Source: Gnetum montanum (Eukaryota > Streptophyta > Gnetopsida > Gnetales > Gnetaceae). From it: a stretch of DNA of 64,000 nucleotides. The notes under the pieces are model-generated. The model did not search any database. It had not been told where the DNA came from and was given only the letters and a program-made list of their open reading frames with translations. Positions 44,524 through 57,399 of this stretch are shown one piece after another. The position numbers and the translations under genes are program-made. The number at the start of each line of letters is the position of its first letter. Position 1 is the stretch's first letter. The stretch spans positions 113,403-177,402 of the forward strand of contig MNCI01004881.1 in assembly GCA_015680685.1 (NCBI GenBank), written 5' to 3'.

Positions 44524-46919
44524 ATGAATACTTATGGAGGCCAGCACAGAAAGGAAGTCAATGGCGAGATTGTAAAGCTGTATTGCCAAGCAAATCCTGA
44601 TCTGTGCCTGGCTAACAGATATGGTCATATTGTCATGACATTCGCCAACGAATCTGACCCAAACCAGGCACATTATACATATATGCTCCTTTGTTTAGTC
44701 TTAGGCCTTTAGCCCGACTATTTTATTTTGCTTTTCAATTTGAGATTCTGATTTCAAATGTATGCTCAGTTTTACGCCTGCCTTCTGGTTTGCTTGTCAA
44801 GGAAAAGTTGGTTTCCAGCAGAGTTTTAAGGATTTTGTAGAATTTGAGACTGCTTTTGGTTGGGATCAGTTTGGGATTTTGTAGGTTTTTATGTAAATGG
44901 TATGTTTTTTGAATGCAGCAATGGATAATGGGCATCTCCTAGGGAGTCAAGTCCAAGGACTCACAGGTTTTCCTGCGTTTGCTCTCGTCAACAGGGCTAC
45001 GGGCCAGGCCCTCAGGCATGGCTGAAAAGGTTTATCATCATGCCATATTCAGATAATAAGCTAGTCAAATTCTGGATAATAATTTCACTTTTAGCCTTGT
45101 TTTCTTGATCCTGAAATTATACAGAAGCTTTCAAAGTCTGAAAAGTTATGAAAATGTACATGAAATCATTCTGGTTTCCTATCAAGAGCATAATTCTTAC
45201 ATTTATAAAAACATATCTTATTTTTCGAAACCATATTATTTTTTAACGTTCTCTAGATTCATCATTATCTTCTGTATGAAGACAATGCAGGTAATCCTGG
45301 GGTGTATCACAATGATGACCTTAACGAGGCTGTTTTGTTCACCCAAAGCCAGTCCGTGGACAAGAGCTACCAGTGCATTGGGCCTGTGAATAATATCCAG
45401 CTCAACCTTGATGCGGCCCTTCATGCTCAAGACCCCAACAGGCCTTCTGACCGTCGTGTTGTGGTGGACGGGCCTACTGTGGCTATAACCAGGTGGATCC
45501 ACAAGGACACACAAAAATGGAAAATGTCTTCTGTTTGTGAGTATAATAACAATTCACCGTCATTGAATACTATTTTTCTAATTTTTTACGAAAAAAAAAC
45601 TAGTGCCTTTTTGCTTTGCACATTATTTTTGATCTTTGATTATTATTTTCTCTTTCAGAGAATCATTATACTCTTGCATTGTATATGCAAACTGAGATCT
45701 AAATGGTTCCCTACTGATTGATTGTGTTTAACTTTGCAGTGAGTGCATCCCAGATATGTGGACATATTAACGCATACCAGCCCCAGCCTGAGCCTGAGCC
45801 TGAGCCTGCTGTGCATATTAGCTTACACCAGTCCCAGCTTCCCCAGCCTGCAGCTGCTGATTTTGACTACGGTACATCATCTAAGAAAGACAAACTCAAA
45901 GCCCTTGAGGATGATTATGGTTACAGCAGTAAACCATGTAAGGAGGAGAAATCCAAACTCCCTAATGGAACTCTTGTGAGGATTCACTGTGACGCCAATC
46001 ATGATTTCTACCTAGCTGCCAGAGGCCATGTTGTAGTGCTGGCTGTTCCGATCCTCATGATCCTCTTCAGGTGTTTGTTCTTCCAATTTTTGCATTGTAC
46101 TTTTTTGCATTTTTGGATAGAAATATGTATTTATCTTGAGAAATAATGAACTATACAAGGAATTTCCAATAATGAAACTCATAATGTGTGCACAGTGTAA
46201 TGTAGCATTAGATTATCAGAAGTATGATAGGTCTTTTCTTCCCCTTTTGTGGGTATGATCAAAGTTGATTCATAGGGCCTAAAGATAAAGGATGAGGTTG
46301 GTTCCCCTGCATTTGCCCTGGTGAACAAGGCCACAGGTCTGGCTCTCAAACATGGATACAATCAATCGGATCAGGTAAGGGATTTGATCATTTTTCAGCT
46401 ATCGCAATTTATTCTTAAAGACAGATCAACCTTCTAAGTCTTGTAATCTTAGCCGTGTGTTAACAATATGGGTTATCTTTTGTCAGTTACCTCTATTAAA
46501 AGTTAAATATTTATTTATCCCTCACAGTCTTTCATATCTTAAATTACTGACCTGACAATCTTGATATCGAGAACAGGTGTTGTTGAAGGAATACAAACCT
46601 GACAAGGTGGATGATTCCATTCTGTGGACAATGAGCCAAGATTTTGGCAATAGTTACCAGTGGGTGAGGTGTGTGAACAACATTAGACTCAATCTGGATG
46701 CCAAAATTGCTGACGGCCGTTATGGTGGCATTCATTATTTTGATGAGCTCGTTATATTTGAGTGCCTGAAGATTCGAACCTGTTTGCCACTGTGAGCATT
46801 CCTGCATTACATCTTCTCGGGAATTTTGCCATATAAAATTTCAGTTTTAGTTTTATATATCAGATTAATTCTGAATATGCCGTTGTTTGTCTGGTTGCAG
46901 GAAATATCTGATTCTCTGA
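44524..46919 (+). pseudogene. Two-domain EUL/R40-type lectin (ricin-B-like fold), probable pseudogene
   Basis: Exon model: 44524-44667, 44919-45029, 45291-45536, 45740-46070, 46276-46374, 46577-46791, 46901-46919. Domain 1 runs from QHRKEVNGEIVKLYCQANPD through FPAFALVNRATGQALRHG to VNNIQLNLDA and KWKMSS. A Pro/Glu linker (QPQPEPEPEP) follows. Domain 2 runs from NGTLVRIHCDANHDFYLA to PAFALVNKATGLALKHG and VNNIRLNLDA. This matches plant R40/EUL proteins, which bind carbohydrates and are often stress-induced. Lesions: TAG at 44940-44942, a one-base loss near 44967, TGA at 45023-45025, and a one-base loss near 46050. The first intron would use a GC donor (44668). Domain-family identity is strong; loss of function is inferred, since an unusual splice pattern could bypass some lesions. 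Confidence 0.8.
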
Positions 46920-47430
46920 AATAAACAATGACAATAATAATAATGCAGAGGTGGAAGACTAGGGAGTTTTATGCTGGTTATTTGGTTTTGGGTTCTGATA
47001 CATGTTTTGATGCTTCAGCGCTTTTTGGCGTTTATCCACTTTCATTTCGGATTCACTTAGGATCGTGCAAGCCTCCTCTGGCTTTTTGTTGATGAGATTG
47101 TATTGAGTCTGCAGTTAACTATAATAACACTAACAAATAATAATGAAATATGAGATGTGCTTGCTTCCAGACTTCAAATCTTCTTGTGGTAGCTTTGCAA
47201 TAATCGCAATCGTTGCCCACTTTCTTCTGCGAATGAAGTCTTAGAATACGTTACCCCCGTAGCGACCTTTGCCATCAAAACTATGCGAATCGTCAGAATA
47301 TTACACATTTCAAAAATAAGAAATACTTATTTTTCCGTTTTAAGTATTCGCTCTTCGCAGCATCGCTTGCACGTAATTCACATGGAATGATTTCATAGCA
47401 TCCTTGCACTAGAATTGAAATTTTTCCTCT
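46920..47430. other. Lectin 3' flank
   Basis: Probable former 3' UTR and unique sequence. No gene or repeat recognised. Confidence 0.5.
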
Positions 47431-48250
47431 AAATTGCTGCCTATAATTTCAATAATCACTTCCTCATACAATCTTTGAGCTACTACAATCAAATCTAAAA
47501 GGAGGCCAATTTTATGCAAGCACAGCTATAGTTTTGTACAAATCACTAAATTATATGCTTTTGCAAAATCAATAAAACAATAAAAATTTGTCTGTTAGAC
47601 ATTTTTGCAAATTTAATGTAGTTTCTAAGAGTAACTAAGTGATCAATAGTAGAGTGTTTTTGTCCAAAACCTACTTGACATCTTGCCCTAACTTGGTTAT
47701 CTTTAACCTAAGAACTTATTCTCTTTTTTAGCAAAGTGCCTAACAACTTAACAAACTATTACTCACAATGATCATTCCATAACTATTCAAATTATTTTTA
47801 TCCCCCTTTTTATACAGCAAGATAACTTTACTATTTTTCCAATGTTGATTTAATCCTTGCTCCATTGTTGAATTTAATTTATGCCAAATTTCTCTATGAA
47901 TAGTACATTATGCCCACTTTAATAATTCTACATATAAATCATCTGAATCTACAACTTTGCCAAATACTAGCTTTTAAATAACCTTTATGACTTCTTCAAA
48001 AGTAAATTGGAGAGGCGCTTGTTGTAGTAGAATTATCATTGTCTTGTAAATAACTTATTATAAAATAGGCAAATATCTTGAAAAAAAATGCAATGATGAA
48101 GAGGCTTTATAACAAAAACCTTGCCAAAACTATCTAAATTCCTTTTTAATGGTGTAAACAAAATATTCCTACTATTCCCAATAGATTTTTTTTCTTGGTT
48201 TTAATCAAACATTTGTATGCCTTAACTAAACTCTATCTCTGACTCTTATT
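47430..48250 (-). mobile_element. LINE (non-LTR retrotransposon) reverse transcriptase fragment
   Basis: Minus strand, with stops and frameshifts: QAPLQFTFEEVIKVI, then LYVELLKW, QHWKNSKVILLYKKGDKNNLNSYG, RARCQVGFGQKHSTIDHLVT and LRNYIKFAKMSN. The order (KKGD..N..Y, then Q.GF...STIDHL.TLR) is the typical fingers-palm start of LINE RT; the KHSTIDHL form is common in RTE-like plant LINEs (clade tentative). Catalytic YADD and endonuclease regions are absent, so both ends are truncated. Confidence 0.75.
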
Positions 48251-48346
48251 TGTATTCTTAATATTTTACTTAACTTGCATGCAATTCTCATCAAACCAAG
48301 TTTTCTAAGCATCTTATTGTTATGAATACAAAACTTACTTAGCTGC

Positions 48347-49280
48347 TAATGAATCATTAGTTGGTTGAGATATCGCAGATGCTATATCATTGATGCTACA
48401 TTGCATCTGCATTGTAGCATCCCTATCCATGTGTCTCAGTTGGTTGCTACATCGCATCTGCTATAACTTAACTGCATCAATGCATCCCCGTTGATGCATG
48501 GGTTAATGTGTTGATGCATCTTTGCCTCTAAATATGTGAGCACCCATTGCGTATGGGGCACCTTTTGGTCAATTTGTAGCTAAACTCTTGCAGTTTCATT
48601 TTGTGATTTTAGCAAACAATTAGTGAGTGCTCATAGTATGAATTTGAATCAATTGTGCAACAGCTTATTCGAGTGGCATTGTACTTAGACACATTCCATG
48701 AACGACAATAAGATCAAGATTGGTTCATATTCATTACAACACTTTGACTTAGATTAAATTTACATTCCATGTAGTTTACTCTTCATACACGTAGTTAACA
48801 GTTACATTTCCATGCATATTAATCAATCAAGGGAATGAGCATGACCAATTTCAAGCATAAACACATATTCACTTGGTAATCCCCGCAGTGTTATTGTTTG
48901 GATCATCCAAAAGCATAACACTTGGTAATCATAGTATTGCTTACATGGGTTTAGGACATGTACGACAAGTTGGGAATAGATACTCATCATCCTTAGGCTA
49001 GTTTAGGCTTTATCTTCCCATTATTAATTAGATTAAATACTTAATTTCTCTATTATTACAAGTTTAGCATAGGGCCAAAAAAATCAACAATCACATGCCT
49101 CACTTTGGACTAAACCATACGTGACAAAGCTACCACTAGTCGAAGTGAGAAGACAACATCCTACGATCATTACTTAACAATCTAAATGCCATGCTAGTCC
49201 CATCCATGAAATTTGACTGAATTATGCATGAATGCTTGTGGTTCGTATGGTTGGGCGTAGGGGGTGCCCATTGGTCATCA
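48347..49280 (+). mobile_element. 5' LTR of element C
   Basis: Starts TAATGAATCATTAG (the consensus TG mutated to TA) and ends TTGGTCATCA, 934 bp. It contains the family U5 block (actaaaccatacgtgac, at about 49107). Its start matches the inverted LTR tip at 49884-49955. Confidence 0.7.
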
Positions 49281-49875
49281 TTAGTATTGTTGCCAGGGAT
49301 GGTGCTAGTTATCTAGATCAGTTATACTATAAATGATTGCTATAAAGATATTAACAATCTACCTTTTAGAAAATATTAATATTTTAAGTCACACAAAGTG
49401 AAAACATGTCTTCTTCACATAGCACCAATAACACATTGTATGATGAGAACACTCATATGAGAAATAATAGGAACTATACTTAAGAAAATTAGAGTGAATG
49501 ACCTTAAGCAAGGGTTTCATATGCTAATTTCAACCCTTACTACACTCAAGGACTATGTTCAATTGGTGTAGATAGTCCTAGAGAAGGAGTAAGTCCTAGA
49601 ACAAGTAGGGCCTTAAGGCCTAGGATGTTTTCCAAACCTAGAAGAGATAAATTAAGGGACTATAGGGGAAAACATAGGAGCTATGGCACTTCAACATCTA
49701 GTTTGATGACAATGAATGTAGGTATAGAGATATAGCTCTACTAGAGGATAAAATTGGAGATAGAAATAGAAATCAAAGACAAGATGAAATACATCAAAGT
49801 GAGCATAGATGAGACCATCATTATTAGACAAATAGAGATAGAGATTACCATCATGACATGTCTGATAGTGAAGTA
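49281..49875 (+). pseudogene. Element C PBS, leader and partial gag
   Basis: PBS TTAGTATTGTTGCCAGGGAT (tRNA-Asp type), a leader shared with D, then gag from ATG 49406 (MSSSHSTNNTLYDENTHMRN). Stops appear after about 27 codons. Similarity to D's gag ends near 49870 at 'catgacatgtctgatag', where inverted LTR sequence begins. Confidence 0.7.
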
Positions 49876-50215
49876 TCAACAAGGATGCTACAACACAAAT
49901 GCAATGTAGCATCAATGATGTAACATTTGTAATATCTTATCCAGCTAATGATTCATCATACCCCCACAACTAACTAAAAACTTGTCCTTGAGTTAACAAA
50001 ATAGGACTGAGCTTTTTTGAGCAAATTGGGAATGTATGGGATTATTGACTGACTCTAACTATTAACTAACTTTGAGTGTCACATTACAAGATTTTATTCA
50101 AGTGGATGTATTGGAGTTTACAAAATGTGTAGAGCTCTTCAAAAATCCACTAAAGATGATTTTTCCTGTTGTCACTGGTAGTGGTAGACTTCCAACCTTG
50201 ATTATTATGTTGATG

Positions 50216-50257
<42 letters not shown>

Positions 50258-50610
50258 GTTTATTTTTTTAAAATGGGAATCACACCATGCAAAGACATAA
50301 CTTCCTATTTATTGGTTGATGGAGAAGTGATAATACGTTCCTAGAGAAGTCATAAACCACATGAATGAAGTCAAGAAGAGAACCCAGAAAATCCCCTTAA
50401 GGTCACACCCTTACCATTTCCACTTAGTCTTTCCCTCTTTCTTCAAGGCACAATGATCAATAATTGATTTTAGTTTTAAGCAAGAATAACCATATTTTTT
50501 TCATGGTAAAGACCTTTTATTTAGAAAATTGGAGGGATGGATGAGGTGGTCTCACTACTTTATACAATTATTTACTTAACCATCTTGATAGCATAGAACA
50601 AAAACCCAAC

Positions 50611-50615
50611 ACATA
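50611..50615. repeat. Target-site duplication of element 3 (left copy)
   Basis: ACATA immediately before the LTR. The same five bases follow the right LTR at 56934-56938. Removing the element restores '...cccaacacatagcattgac', as found uninterrupted in B at about 7920. Confidence 0.92.
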
Positions 50616-51628
50616 TGATGAATCATGGTTTGCCAGGCCCTGATATTGGGTACGTGATATCGAGTACATGATATCGGGTACTCGATATCATAGCCTGGAT
50701 ACGATATCATATACATGATATCATAATTCTTGTGTTGGCCTATAAATATAGCACTCAAGCACACAAGAAGGGGTCTTTTTGTCAATTTTCAGTTAGTTTT
50801 TAGTTCCTTTTCCAAATGCATGCCCACATTATGATGCTTGTAATTGTACGGAACTTTTGTTCGAGTGTGACGTACTTGGACACACACACAATCGGCAATA
50901 AAGATTAAGATTACTCCATCATTGCAGCATTTTCTTAGTTTTTAATTATTTAATTATTAATTATTAATTATTATTTTCTTAGTTGATATTTCTTGATGGT
51001 CATTTACTATTTCTGTTGTTAATGTGGAATGAGTATGTCTTAATCATGAATATTTAAGTGTCTTAATCATGAACATTTAAGTGTCACTACGAGGTAACCC
51101 AGTAGCATATCAAGTAGTGCTTTGAGTGATGTGTGCTTGGTAATCCCAGAAGTAGTACATGAAGTCCAAGATGCATATGGATGATTAAGGAAGGATGCTC
51201 ATTGCACTTAGGCTAGCTTAGATCCTATTTCATATTGCTTGTTAGCTTAATCTAGATTATTTCTCATTGCCTTTAGGAGTAGCGTAGTGTTAAAAATCAC
51301 ATCATACACCTCACTCTGGACTAAACCATACGTGACATAGTAAATACTAGTCCAAGTGGGAAGATAGCGAACTACAATTAACATATAACTATCTAGGTGC
51401 CACAAATAGTCCATCTGTAGAGTTTGACCAAATTGCGCGTACATGCTTGTATTCATATGGTTGAGTGTAGGGGTACCTCGCTGCTCATCATTAGAACCAT
51501 TGTCGAGGACGTTGCTAGTTATCTAGATTAGTTATATCATACAAGATCATTGTAACAAGGTATTAATGATATATCTTTTAGATAAAGAAATTAAATTCAA
51601 TTAAGTGACACATAATTCACAATAATGT

Positions 51629-54064
51629 CTCTATCACAAGATAGCAATAACACAACATCTAGCGAGGCAATTCATTGGAGAACCAACAAAGAAGTTTAGA
51701 GTACTTACTCTTATGTAGGAGTTTCATATGTTCATAGACATCCCAACAATACTCAAGGACTTTTGGCATCCAACTTAGACATCTCTAATGAAGATGGGAT
51801 ATCCCCCAAAACAAGGGGGCCTGTAAGGCCTAGGACCTTCTCAATGGGTAGCAAGAGTACATTAGGGGATGATTAGGAGACTTACAAAAGTCATGACGAG
51901 TTTTTCAATTCCCTCTCTTTCTCTGCTCTTTCAACATCAAGTTGTGACATGGATGACTATTCCTCAAGGGGTCAGCATAGAAATAAAAATTAAATCCATG
52001 GGAAAAATCAGGAACACCAACATGAACATAGACAACATTGATCCAACTCACGAACTCACAAGCTATTTAGTGACGATGAACCGTTGTTGGCCACTAAGAG
52101 CCTAATGCATATAATAGAGGCCATTCAGATATCCTACAAGCATCGCAAGGAAATCCATCTACCCAAGCTTGATTTAAACAACTTTCCTGAGTTCTCAAGA
52201 GGCTATGATTCAAATCTGCAACATCATTTACAAGCCTTCTATGATGTTGGGTATGGAACAACATTGAGAATGGGTGGCAAAGGCTTAAAATCTTCCCTAT
52301 GGCACCCGTTGGCCAAGCTAAAGTGTGGTATAGGTCTTTAAAATCAAATTCAATTCACCGTTGGCCTACAATGGTAAACCTCTTCAATGAAAGATATCAA
52401 ATATATGCAAGAGTGTCAGCCTTGAGGAGACAAATCCAAGAGTGAAACAAGGCAACATGAACCCTTGGACATGGCCTTAGAAAGATATTACTCTTTGTTA
52501 AACAAATGCCCACGCCATAGGTTCTTTGAGGAAAGGCTAATGTATCACATCATGGATGGGCTTTGTAATGAAATAAGGGAGACCTTAGGGATGTAAGCCC
52601 TAGGTCAACTATATGAACTACGAATCCATCAATTCCAAGAGCTTATTAAGTAGGTATCAAAAGAAGAAGGAGAAATAGCCAAATAGGAGAATGTTGAAAA
52701 GTCTCAACAGGACCAAACTCTTGAGGTAACAAAGGTCCGTAATCATATAGAGGAGAAATCAACTCACCTCGAGGAGGTGAAACTATTTCTACCTTTGCCA
52801 ATACTAAAATCACAAGATGAAATCAAGGAAAAGGTCAACAAGATGATGGAGTGGGTACATGAAAAATGTAGAGAATATGCAAACATTATTAGAGGGAGAC
52901 CTATGCAAGATAACTTTGACAACCAAAACAAATAGAGGATACCAAACCTACAAATAGGACAAAACACCAACTAACAATCAGAAAGAAGGGCTGAAGAGAA
53001 TGAGGATAGGGGCTCAACCGAAAAACATAAGTATCAATGCGATGTTTTCCTATACGATACCCCAAGAGGCCAATGCCCAATCTTGTCACATCTACATGAG
53101 CATTGGGGAAGAATTTACATCCAGAGTTCATACATAAGTACATGGTTGGGTGCATCCTTGTCCCACAACTTTATGGGAAATTCCACAACTCATCATCTTG
53201 TCTATGGATAAATTCTTACTAGCCTCAGTATTGTGCTCAACCATAGTGGCAAAATCCCTAGTCGTGGGGGAGGCCATCGCCAAACTGGCCATACCCTTTG
53301 TATCACTTGAAACTAAGCACTTATTATGATAAACACCCTATTTCTCCAACTGAATCAACATCCTATGTTTCACCTCATTGTTATCATTCTCCTAAGTATC
53401 ATCAACCCATGTCCTCTCCTACAGGATCACCACCTCATGTTCCTTATACTTCTCCTTGCTCTCAATATTCTCATCCTTCATCTCCTCCTACATCGCCAAC
53501 AGTAGTACCAAAAGGTTTTGCATGACAACACAAACCCATGAACATTACTTGTGCTGCTACTATCGATAGCAATGGGAGTCCTCCACAACATTAGAAGCAT
53601 CCTTTCTTTAGGCATTGTTGTAGAAAGAGACAACGTGGTTCTGAAACCACTACATCCTCCAACTTAGCGCAAGACCAACACTGTGATGCACCTTCCTCTT
53701 CAAACTCAACACCTCCTGTTACCTTATCCAAGCCACCAATCAATACTCTAACAACCATGTGACCCAATGAATATAACAATGTGGGGAGACATATTGATCC
53801 TTGCATACCATCTTATGGTCATGGGTGCCATAGTGGGTCAACTTTTTATCACATGACCACATGTTATAATCTACCCCACTATGCCTACTTTAATCAAGTG
53901 TGTGAAATCCAATTTGGGTACATTCTTGCCACCACACCAAAAGACACCTAGTGGTTTGGATATGACCAAACCCCAATATTCCCAACATGCATGGATCGAA
54001 ATTTTCCATTTATTAATTCTCACCATGATCAAAGGTTCAGTCCTGAGGGATACCCCTCATTCTA
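51629..54064 (+). pseudogene. Element 3 gag (decayed)
   Basis: The gag core is visible at 52084-52700: LPKLDLNNFPEFSRGYDS, HHLQAFYDVG, then in other frames AKVWYRSLKSNSIH and RYQIYARVSALRRQIQE. A nucleocapsid-like 'YQCDVF...GQCPILSHLHEHWG' lies at about 53030-53110, followed by a Pro/Ser/Tyr-rich tail (53298-53525 and beyond). Several stops and frame changes. It spans the stretch missing from the gap in element 2. Confidence 0.7.
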
Positions 54065-55455
54065 ACAAGTAGAATTAGTAAATTTTTTTCTTTTTCTTTG
54101 GCTTTACAATTTTTTATTTTCTAATTTTTCATCTTTCAATTTGTTATTTTATCTTTTTGTGGGTAATCTCATCTATGAATAAAACACTCATGTAACCAGT
54201 TGGTTGAGGTGTTGTTCTATGTTATTGAGTCACAAGGAACTAATTATTTGGACAGTGAGCCTACATCATCCACCCATCCATTCTATTAATAAGAGGTTCT
54301 ACTCTGGGTACAATGATATTCTTGTTATCATTAAAACTTAAAGTAACTTTGTACTCATTATGCCCAGAGCAAAGAGTGACAAACTAAGAGGGAATGGAAA
54401 GGGTGTGACATCAAGGGGATTCTCTTTGGTGACATCTATAGGTGTTATCATGTAGCTTGGTTATACTAATATCCTTGTAGATCTAACAAAAAATGGAAGT
54501 AAGAGTTGTGATAAAGGTACTCAATAAAGGAACTCAATGCTGTTCTGGGGGGTTCCACTGGAAAGACATGCATCCATGCCTGAAGGTTGGCAACTTCTCT
54601 AGATTACTTTTGGGAAGGACAAAGTGCAAAAAGTGACCAGAAGAAGAAAAAGACAAGGGAAAAAAAGAGAAAAATAAAAGCAAGGGGAAAAATGAGAAAT
54701 GAAGTGGAAAAGAAAAGACCAAGAAAAATGTGCCACAGACAAATTTGAATCACTCCTCCCTTGCACAAAATGCCAAGTGATCGTACACCTTGTTGTCATG
54801 ATGTTCTTATGGTTGTCTATCATTGGGATGAAACAATGTGATGCCATTGATTAGAGGTATGGACTTGGTTTTGATCTTGGAGTGAAAGGCTAATGGTATG
54901 TCATGTTCCAATCTCTAGAATCCCTTTTGTAATTTGTCTCATCTCACAATCCAAGTACTTCTAACTTGTGTCTTCTATGACATAGAATTCATACCTCATC
55001 ACTGTGGTATTTAACATGTATGTGTTTTGTTGCATAGGTGCAGATTGCATTTAATCCTTCTAGTGCCTATGGACATTTTAAGGTGTGGTTATGCAAGGGC
55101 ATGATAGGTTGGAACCTACTTTGGGGATGACCCACTTGCATGAATTTTGTAATTTGTACTTGTTGCACACTACCACATCATTTTATACCCTCCATGTACT
55201 CCCTTGTCAAATCTATTCTTTCCTTTGTAATCATTTTATCGAATGTTCCTTAGAACCATTACATGTCTTTTTATGTGTCACCTAAATAGATCAGGTCTGA
55301 CATTAAACTTTTAGGGCAACTTCCTTGAAAACTTTCTAACTATAGAATCACACTAAGCAACAAATTAAGCATTTATTAAAGACAATGAGTAAGGTATAAG
55401 ATAACTAAATTTCTTTTAACAACCTTACTAATAATTGGTCCTTGTGTGATTATAG

Positions 55456-55893
55456 ATGACCCCTAAAAGAAGATAGCAAAGAGGACCTTCTCAAGGTGTA
55501 ACTAAATACTTGAGAGGAGGCAGAGGCCAAGGACCTCATGTAGAACATACAGAGCAGAAGGCATAATGATTTAGCATCCATCAAGAAACTCCTGTCATTG
55601 CATAATCTAGCTAAGAAAAAGGTAGAGAGGTTAGGGCTAGAGCCTATGAAGAGGAACAATGACTATTTGTGGCATGGTATGTCAAGGCCAATCAAGTGTT
55701 CTTGCAGCTACCATGTCCATGGGAAGTGCTGACTATATCAAACATTGGAACATCAACATGGACGTCTCATGATCCTTCAACAAAAGAGGAGAAACTTTAG
55801 GTGCTTTTTCAAAGGTATCAATTTCAAAAGCCTAGAGCGCAAGACAAAGAAAAGGCATCCATGGAGAAGCCACCACCACTAGAGATCACATAA
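55456..55893 (+). pseudogene. Element 3 ORF2 remnant with large internal deletion
   Basis: ATGACCCCTAAAAG at 55456 matches the ORF2 start, about 150 bases follow, then a jump to the C-terminal part (ARAYEEEQ, AWYVKANQVFLQLPCPWEV, EKPPPLEIT) and stop TAA at 55891-55893. The globular domain and coiled coil, about 2.3 kb in elements 1 and 2, are missing. Confidence 0.75.
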
Positions 55894-56661
55894 GTTCCAC
55901 AACTTTTGTATTTTGTGTTTATGTCCAAATTTTGTTTAATCCCACACTGCGACATGAAATAGTCCATGGTCATTCAATAATCCCATACCTATCCATTTTT
56001 TGTAATTGAATGAACTTGTTCCTCACTTTTTTTGACTCAAGGACAAGTTTTTATTTAGTTGTGGGGGTATGATGAATCATGGTTTACCAGGCCCCAATAT
56101 CGGGTATGTGATATTGAGTACACAATATTAGGTACGTGATATAGCAACCTGGGTACAATATTGTATACACGATATCATGATTCCTGTGTTGGCCTATAAA
56201 TATAGCACTTAGGCACATAGGGAGAGGTATTTTTGTATGTTTTTAGGATTGAGTCTTTTTTTTTCAATTTTTAGTTAGTTTTCAGTTCCTTCTCCAAGTG
56301 CATGCCCACAGTGTGATGCTTGTAATTATATGGAACCTTTATTTGAGTGTGATGTACTTGGACACCCATAGTCAATAATAAAGATCAAGATTACTCCATC
56401 ATTGTAGCATTCTCTTAGTTTTTAATTATTTAATTATTATTTTCTTAGTTAATATTTCTTTATCATCATTTACTATTTCTATTGTTAATGAGGAATGAGT
56501 ACGTCTTAATTGCGAACATTTAAGTGTCATTGTGAGGTAACCCAGTAACGTATTAAGTAGTGCTTCAAGTGATGTGTGCTTGGTAATTTCAAAAGTACTA
56601 CATGAAGTCCAAGATGCATATAGATGATTAAGGATGGATGCTCATCACACTTAAGCTAGCT

Positions 56662-57386
56662 TAGATCTTATTTCATATTACTTGTTAGCTTAATCTAGAT
56701 TATTTCTCATTGCCTTTAGGAGTAGCATAGTGTTAGAAATCACATCATACACCTCACTCTCGACTAAACCATATGTGATAAGGAAAATACTAGTCCAAGT
56801 GGGAAGATAGTGAATTGTGATCAACATATAACTATCTAGGTGCCACAACTAGTCTGTCCATGGAGTTTGACCGGATCACGCATACATGCTTGTATTCATA
56901 TGGTTGAGTGTAGGGGTACCTCGCCACTCATCAACATAGCATTGACGTCTACATCATGATTGACAATATTATTAACAGAAACATAGAAGGCATTCATNCT
57001 TTTTCTTTACTTTATAGTTTTCTCCTTTCTTGTGTCATTTTATGTATGTTATGAATGCCTTCTATGTTTCTGTTAATAATATTGTCAATCATGATGTAGA
57101 CGTCAATGCTATGTTGATGAGTGGCGAGGTACCCCTACACTCAACCATATGAATACAAGCATGTATGCGTGATCCGGTCAAACTCCATGGACAGACTAGT
57201 TGTGGCACCTAGATAGTTATATGTTGATCACAATTCACTATCTTCCCACTTGGACTAGTATTTTCCTTATCACATATGGTTTAGTCGAGAGTGAGGTGTA
57301 TGATGTGATTTCTAACACTATGCTACTCCTAAAGGCAATGAGAAATAATCTAGATTAAGCTAACAAGTAATATGAAATAAGATCTA
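56662..57386. other. Perfect inverted repeat bounded by single Ns (probable flipped contig)
   Basis: 56662-56997 and 57051-57386 are perfect reverse complements of each other (336 bases each, by eye). Single N characters stand at 56998 and 57387. The 52-base spacer, when complemented, continues the host sequence expected from B at about 7985-8040. This pattern is expected if a contig (56999-57386) was placed backwards in scaffolding. Confidence 0.85.
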
Positions 57387-57399
57387 NCCACACACCTTG

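Larger units (their letters stand above)
50616..56933 (+). mobile_element. Element 3: non-autonomous gypsy element, gag plus deleted ORF2
   Basis: LTRs 50616-51490 (875 bp) and 56070-56933 (864 bp), PBS TTAGAACCATTGTCGAGGA, perfect target duplication ACATA, total 6318 bp. It has gag and a noncoding block as in element 2, but ORF2 is reduced to its two ends (55456-55893). TATAAATA at 50741-50748 and 56195-56202. The GATATC repeats are largely decayed from CG to TG/CA. Confidence 0.92.

Noticed and set aside
55456-55893. A small independent gene
   Set aside because: Both ends match ORF2 of elements 1 and 2 with the middle removed, so it is a deletion remnant.
56662-57386. A biological long inverted repeat or hairpin element
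   Set aside because: Perfect arm identity, single-N boundaries, and continuity with paralogous sequence after flipping point to an assembly error.
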